Assembly: GCA_002083365.1 (NCBI GenBank)
Contig: LVWS01000035.1
Span: 1-18,593, forward strand
Direction: 5' to 3'
Source: Nitrospira sp. SG-bin1
GTDB lineage: Bacteria > Nitrospirota > Nitrospiria > Nitrospirales > Nitrospiraceae
Length of the DNA stretch: 18,593 nt
The translations under genes were made by a program, and so were the position numbers. The notes beneath the pieces are model-generated. The model was not told the origin of the DNA. It made no database searches and saw nothing but the letters and a program-made list of their open reading frames with translations. Below are positions 14,894-18,593 of the stretch, piece by piece; within the stretch, counting starts at the first letter, position 1; every line of letters begins with the position of its first letter.

Positions 14894-15184
14894 ATGGCAA
14901 GACAGATCATTCAAATCACACCTGCAGACGGTTGGCAGGCCGTCTATGCGATTCAGCCTCACCGCAACAAGAATAATCCGGTCTGGATTGCTCCATTGGC
15001 CTGTTGGGCGCTGGTACAGCAGGAAAAGGGGCGATTGGTGGTGGGTCTGGATTCGACCCTCTCGTTTTGCGACCAGGGCGACAACTTCCTTGGTTATTTA
15101 TCGCCGTGCGAGCGACCCGATGAGTGGAGGGAGAAAGCTCTTCAGTATCTGAAACAGCCGGACACACATAAGCGTCACGTCTAA
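14894..15184 (+). CDS. small conserved-looking protein of unknown function
   Basis: A 96-residue soluble-looking protein with a good ribosome site (GAGAGGGGA before ATG 14894). It starts 24 bases after the flippase-like gene and is on the same strand, so the two are probably cotranscribed. Visible features are IIQITPADGWQAVYA, a Trp-rich NPVWIAPLACWALVQ, then LVVGLDSTLSFCDQGDNFLG, YLSPCERPDEW, and a C-terminal helix. Three Cys residues are present. There is no signal peptide. I do not recognise a family. Good codon structure and operon position support a real gene. Confidence 0.75.
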   Translation: MARQIIQITPADGWQAVYAIQPHRNKNNPVWIAPLACWALVQQEKGRLVVGLDSTLSFCDQGDNFLGYLSPCERPDEWREKALQYLKQPDTHKRHV

Positions 15185-15201
15185 GGAGAGAAATACTCTC
15201 C
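15185..15201 (+). terminator. short hairpin directly after a stop codon
   Basis: GGAGAG-AAATA-CTCTCC begins at the base after the TAA stop at 15182-15184. It is a perfect 6-bp stem with no T-run, so it is more likely an attenuating or mRNA-stabilising hairpin than a full terminator. Confidence 0.3.
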
Positions 15202-15292
15202 CATCATGGACAGGATTGTCTGTGGGCGAATGCTTGGAAGTCCGCATTCCCATATCACGATGATAACAATTTACCCAGGAAGGAGTGCCTCA

Positions 15293-15709
15293 ATGAGAAT
15301 TGGAGCTGGAAGCATCATTGTCCTGTGTATAGTCGCCACAGCAGTCAGTGCGTGTCAGTTATGGCAAGGCCCGCTGTTATCTGCTCCGTCCGGAACCGAT
15401 GACCTCGCAGCTCGCCACAACAAAGCCGGAATTCAAGCGTACAAGCAAGAGCAGTGGAACCGGGCGACGGAACAATTCGAGGCAGCAGTCAAGATTGCGC
15501 CGTCGCTCGCGGAAGCGCATTACAACCTGGGCATGGTGCTCTACAGACAAGGGAAAGATGCGGACGCCAAGCTGCACTTCATCAAAGCGAGGGATTTGGC
15601 ACCTGAGAACGACGTCATCGAGAACGCCCCGCCGTTCACCAGAGTAGAGGCGCCATCCAGGTCAAGCGGCTATCAGGGTATGTCGGGCGGACAGGGCCAT
15701 AGTCATTAA
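15293..15709 (+). CDS. TPR-repeat lipoprotein
   Basis: A 138-residue protein. The ATG at 15293 follows AGGAAGGAG and gives a lipoprotein signal (MRIGAGSIIVLCIVATAVSAC) with lipobox VSAC and Cys21 as the lipidated residue. Residues ~43-110 hold about two tetratricopeptide repeats: ARHNKAGIQAYKQEQWNRAT, AAVKIAPSLAEAHYNLGMVL, and YRQGKDADAKLHFIKARDLA. The tail is Gly/Ser-rich and ends in GQGHSH. TPR proteins act as docking scaffolds. Here it would be anchored in the membrane facing the periplasm, perhaps organising the envelope proteins of this locus, which is inference. An earlier start at 15206 lacks a ribosome site and would spoil the signal. Confidence 0.85.
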   Translation: MRIGAGSIIVLCIVATAVSACQLWQGPLLSAPSGTDDLAARHNKAGIQAYKQEQWNRATEQFEAAVKIAPSLAEAHYNLGMVLYRQGKDADAKLHFIKARDLAPENDVIENAPPFTRVEAPSRSSGYQGMSGGQGHSH

Positions 15710-15814
15710 TGAGTGGAATGCACCGGTCTGTGGACGTAGTCGGTTCGAGGAGTCAGCCTGCTTTGAGGGGGGTGGATATTCGATCAAAGGCCTGCCTGAA
15801 AAGGAGGGTTCATT

Positions 15815-16345
15815 ATGAGCCGTTGTACACTCGAATGTTCCCATCAGCGAGGGGAATGTCACTTTGTCTTCTTCACAGGGTTGGTCATCTGGTTGCTGAT
15901 TCCATTGTCCGTGTCCAGCGCATCGGAGGCGGAATTGGCCTTCCGCATTTCGGCAGACATGGCTGGGACGCTGGAGCCAGGGTCTCATGAAATGAACAGG
16001 AAGTCGCAGGAGACGTACGATCTCAGCGGTGAGTGGGACATCCTCGAGGTCGAAGAAAGTCGAACGTATCGTGCCACGCTCGATCGACAGGGCAATGGCC
16101 CCTATACGTGGCAAGACGGACTATTCAAGACAACGAGCTTTGTAGATCGTCGGTGGCGAGGCACTTGGAAACAAACCGGGAATGATCGCGAAGGAGAATT
16201 TGAATTGGTCATGTCCGAGGACGGGACGCTGGCCAACGGCATCTGGTGGTACGTGCGGGTCGGGACAAGGAACAATATCCCACCGCGTGAACACGGGGGG
16301 AGCTATGTGTGGAGACGCGTCAATTCTTCCTCACCTGCTCCGTGA
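15815..16345 (+). CDS. secreted stand-alone Trp-rich domain protein
   Basis: A 176-residue protein with an excellent ribosome site (AAAAGGAGGG before ATG 15815). The N-terminus (MSRCTLECSHQRGECHFVFF) carries three Cys and two His ahead of a hydrophobic segment (TGLVIWLLIPLSVSSASEAE). This is either a signal peptide with a long n-region or a membrane anchor. Residues ~70-170 are the Trp-rich domain shared with 12374-13246: GEWDILEVEE, GNGPYTWQDG, RWRGTWKQTGNDREGEFE, GIWWYVRVGTRNNIPPREHG. Repeated Gly-Thr-Trp and Trp-Trp-Tyr pairs with alternating pattern suggest an all-beta fold, possibly a small barrel. That is inference. It lies 86 bases upstream of copA on the same strand and could be part of the same transcript. 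Confidence 0.83.
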   Translation: MSRCTLECSHQRGECHFVFFTGLVIWLLIPLSVSSASEAELAFRISADMAGTLEPGSHEMNRKSQETYDLSGEWDILEVEESRTYRATLDRQGNGPYTWQDGLFKTTSFVDRRWRGTWKQTGNDREGEFELVMSEDGTLANGIWWYVRVGTRNNIPPREHGGSYVWRRVNSSSPAP

Positions 16346-16431
16346 TGAGACAGATCTAAGACTAGCTACGGCGGAGATTCCGGGCTCATTCGTCCTCGAC
16401 TAGGCTTTGTGAGAAGAAAGAACAAATCATC

Positions 16432-18357
16432 ATGCAGCAGAAAAGACACGCACCAAACAATCAAGCCACTCTCGTTTCCAGGCGTCTGTTCCTACAGCGA
16501 GCCGGAATTTTTGGGCTGTTAGGCGCGGCACAACAGCTCATTCCCGCTTGCGCCTGGACGCCGGCCATGACCAACGGCCGTGCAGGTGTGGGGTCACCCC
16601 CGACGCTGAGCGGAGAGGTCATCGACCTGACCATCGAGGAGACACCGTTTACAGTGAACGGACGAACCGCGACCGCGATGACCGTCAACGGAACGATCCC
16701 GGGCCCGGTGGTTCGCCTGCGAGAAGGTCAAGACGTGACACTGCGGGTCACGAACCGGTTGACGGAAATCACGTCGATTCACTGGCATGGCATTCTCCTC
16801 CCGCCAGAGGTGGACGGCGTGCCGGGGGTGAGTTTCGCCGGCATCAAACCCGGCACGACCTTCACCTATCGGTTTCCCGTCAAGCAGAGCGGCACCTACT
16901 GGTATCACAGTCATTCGGGAGGCCAAGAGATGCGGGGAATGTATGCGCCCATGATTCTTGATCCCCTCCAACCCGAGCCGTTTCACTATGACCGAGACTA
17001 TGTCGTGATGCTCTCAGATTGGACCTTCGAGTCGCCGGAGTCCGTGTTTGCCCATCTCAAAAAACTGCCGGGCTACTATAACTTCCAGCAACGGACAGCG
17101 GCCGAGTTTTTCGCCAATATCGCCGACTGGGGCTTGTGGACGACGCTGAAGAACTACCTCATGTGGGACCAGATGCGGATGGATCCGACGGACTTCGCGG
17201 ATGTGACCGGCTACACCTTTACCTACCTCATGAACGGCATGGCTCCTGGCGCCAACTGGACCGGACTGTTTCGCCCCGGAGAGAAAGTCCGCCTGCGTTT
17301 CATCAACGCGGCCTCCATGACCTTTTATGACGTGCGTATTCCTGGCCTCACGATGACGGTCGTGCAAGCCGATGGGCAGAATATCCAGCCCGTCGCGGTG
17401 GAGGAACTGCGTATGGGAGTAGCGGAGACCTACGACGTGATTGTCGAACCGCCCGGCGACCGCGCCTATACCATCTTTGCCGAGACCATGGACCGTAGCG
17501 GATACGCACGCGGCACGCTGGCTCCTCGGCCTGGGATGGAAGGAGAGATTCCAGAACGTCGGCCTCGTCCGCTTCGGACGATGGAAGACATGGGGATGAG
17601 CATGACCCACATGGATATGGGCACGGACATGTCGGGCATGCAGCACGCGAACGGCGGCGGGATGACGATGCCCGGTATGGGTTCATCCGACGAGAAGCCG
17701 AGCAGCAAGCCTTCAGCTAACACTCCGAGCATGGATCACAGGCAACACGATGCGGGTATGCACGATATGTCCAGTCAAGCTCCTGCTGAACAAACTGCGT
17801 CGATGATTCCCGGCGCCGAGCCCGTCAAACATGGTCCCGACGATCATGGCACCGGCAACCAAACGGTGGCCGAGTATTCGCAGAACCGGTTTGGGGAACC
17901 AGGCAGAGGGCTGGAAAACAGCCCTTGGCGAGTCTTGCGTTACACCGATTTAAAAAGTCTGACGCCCTACCCTGACCAACGGGAGCCGGCGCGAGAGATT
18001 GAACTCCATGTCACGGGCAATATGGGCGACCGCTATATGTGGTCGTTCAATGGGAAGAAATACTCTGACGCACCGGAACCGATTCGTTTTCGCTATGGAG
18101 AACGGCTGCGTCTCACGTTCGTCAACGACACGATGATGGAGCATCCGCTTCATTTGCACGGCATGTGGATGCATCTGGAAAACGGCGCGGGCAAGTACCT
18201 GCCACGCAAGCACACCGTCATCGTCAAGCCCGCGGAGCGGGTATCCGTCGCGGTCACCGCGGACGCTCCCGGACCCTGGGCGTTTCACTGTCATTTGCTC
18301 CTCCACATGGAGGCGGGCATGTTCCGGGTCATCGAGGTGTCTGATAAACCACTGTAG
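16432..18357 (+). CDS. copA: CopA-type multicopper oxidase, Tat-exported
   Basis: A 641-residue periplasmic multicopper oxidase of the plasmid-type copper-resistance family. It is thought to oxidise Cu(I) to the less toxic Cu(II) and to bind copper. A Tat signal begins at residues 16-21 (SRRLFL). The copper-site His motifs are all present: HWHG at 117-120, HSHSGGQEMRG from 159, HPLHLHG at 571-577, and HCHLLLHMEAGM at 619-630, which includes the type 1 Cys620, His625 and an axial Met. A Met-rich linker from residue 384 (MEDMGMSMTHMDMGTDMSGM, then MTMPGM) and later His/Met motifs (MDHRQHDAGMHDM) are typical of CopA copper loading. The length fits the family. The ribosome site is weak (GAAGAAAGAA). 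The next gene begins eight bases after the stop. This is not the P-type ATPase also called CopA. Confidence 0.95.
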   Translation: MQQKRHAPNNQATLVSRRLFLQRAGIFGLLGAAQQLIPACAWTPAMTNGRAGVGSPPTLSGEVIDLTIEETPFTVNGRTATAMTVNGTIPGPVVRLREGQDVTLRVTNRLTEITSIHWHGILLPPEVDGVPGVSFAGIKPGTTFTYRFPVKQSGTYWYHSHSGGQEMRGMYAPMILDPLQPEPFHYDRDYVVMLSDWTFESPESVFAHLKKLPGYYNFQQRTAAEFFANIADWGLWTTLKNYLMWDQMRMDPTDFADVTGYTFTYLMNGMAPGANWTGLFRPGEKVRLRFINAASMTFYDVRIPGLTMTVVQADGQNIQPVAVEELRMGVAETYDVIVEPPGDRAYTIFAETMDRSGYARGTLAPRPGMEGEIPERRPRPLRTMEDMGMSMTHMDMGTDMSGMQHANGGGMTMPGMGSSDEKPSSKPSANTPSMDHRQHDAGMHDMSSQAPAEQTASMIPGAEPVKHGPDDHGTGNQTVAEYSQNRFGEPGRGLENSPWRVLRYTDLKSLTPYPDQREPAREIELHVTGNMGDRYMWSFNGKKYSDAPEPIRFRYGERLRLTFVNDTMMEHPLHLHGMWMHLENGAGKYLPRKHTVIVKPAERVSVAVTADAPGPWAFHCHLLLHMEAGMFRVIEVSDKPL

Positions 18358-18365
18358 GAGCGATC

Positions 18366-18593
18366 ATGCCTCTTCACGCTCTTCATCCTATTGCTCTAGC
18401 AGGCGTTCTGAGCGTCGTCTGCGCTTCAGTCGCCCCTGCCCAGACGCTGATCAACACATTGAGTAAAAGCACTGTGGTTAGTCCGTCCAACTCCGCCGGC
18501 TCGCTCAGTCCCTCGGTGAAAACAGCTCAAGCGCCGTTGGGAAACGCATCGGACATTCCCAGCGGACCTGTCCGTACCTTGCCGAATCTATCC
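18366..18593 (+). CDS. start of an exported protein, possibly CopB (cut by window end)
   Basis: An open frame from ATG 18366 to the window edge (76 codons without a stop). AGGAG overlaps the copA stop five bases upstream, so it is translationally linked to copA. The N-terminus is a signal peptide (MPLHALHPIALAGVLSVVCA, then SVAPAQ), and the remainder seen is Ser/Pro/Ala-rich low-complexity sequence (SPSNSAGSLSPSVKTAQAP). In copper-resistance operons the gene after copA is usually the outer-membrane copB. The position and export signal fit, but the visible part contains no diagnostic motif. Some other secreted partner is equally possible from sequence alone. Confidence 0.75.
   Translation, partial: MPLHALHPIALAGVLSVVCASVAPAQTLINTLSKSTVVSPSNSAGSLSPSVKTAQAPLGNASDIPSGPVRTLPNLS

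Noticed and set aside
1..18593. CRISPR array, tRNA, rRNA or integrase/attachment site
   Set aside because: I saw no regularly spaced repeats, no tRNA-like cloverleaf, no rRNA segments and no tyrosine or serine integrase. Mobility signs are limited to insertion sequences.

Overview
The window looks like an accessory metal-handling region of an environmental Gram-negative bacterium. The best guess is a Nitrospira-like member of Nitrospirota. That rests only on the character of the proteins (a CusA-type RND pump, a NikR-type regulator, a Tat-exported CopA oxidase and several small secreted proteins of unknown function) and on moderately high GC content. No rRNA, tRNA or marker gene is present to settle it.

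Layout. (i) 3-2855 is the last ~950 residues of a CusA-type Cu/Ag efflux pump, followed by a small unknown membrane protein (2965-3438). (ii) 3691-6800 is a compact plus-strand metal-uptake unit. It has a strong promoter with an operator-like inverted repeat, a NikR-type repressor with all four predicted Ni ligands, a DUF3842 protein one base downstream, a hairpin-rich leader and a TonB-dependent receptor. Nickel is the likely substrate, by association with NikR. (iii) About 6826-8619 is a junkyard. It holds decayed copies of genes found intact at 13.4-14.0 kb, a fragment of the 3' end of the 12.4-kb gene, a reversed piece of a second cusA, the 3' half of an IS481-type element and the 5' end of an IS256-type element. 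(iv) 8847-9659 (minus) is an outer-membrane beta-barrel. Beyond it are a probable decayed membrane-fusion-protein gene, a 5' half of an IS481-type element, and an essentially whole but frameshifted IS630-type element flanked by TA. (v) 12374-18593 is a second metal locus. It has a secreted NTF2-like plus Trp-rich protein (minus), a His/Cys small membrane protein, a flippase-like (UPF0104) membrane protein, a small unknown protein, a TPR lipoprotein, a secreted stand-alone Trp-rich protein, the multicopper oxidase CopA, and the start of another exported protein in the position expected for CopB.

How it fits together. The right half resembles a copper detoxification operon (CopA and a probable CopB) extended upstream by uncharacterised envelope proteins. 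The most distinctive is a ~100-residue Trp-rich secreted domain. It occurs twice intact (about 70% identical by hand alignment) and once as a 3' fragment. In one protein it is fused to an NTF2/SnoaL-like domain; in the other it stands alone two genes' reach upstream of CopA. This is the best candidate in the window for an undescribed copper-linked envelope component. All comparisons were made by eye; family names come from motif recognition, not from a search.
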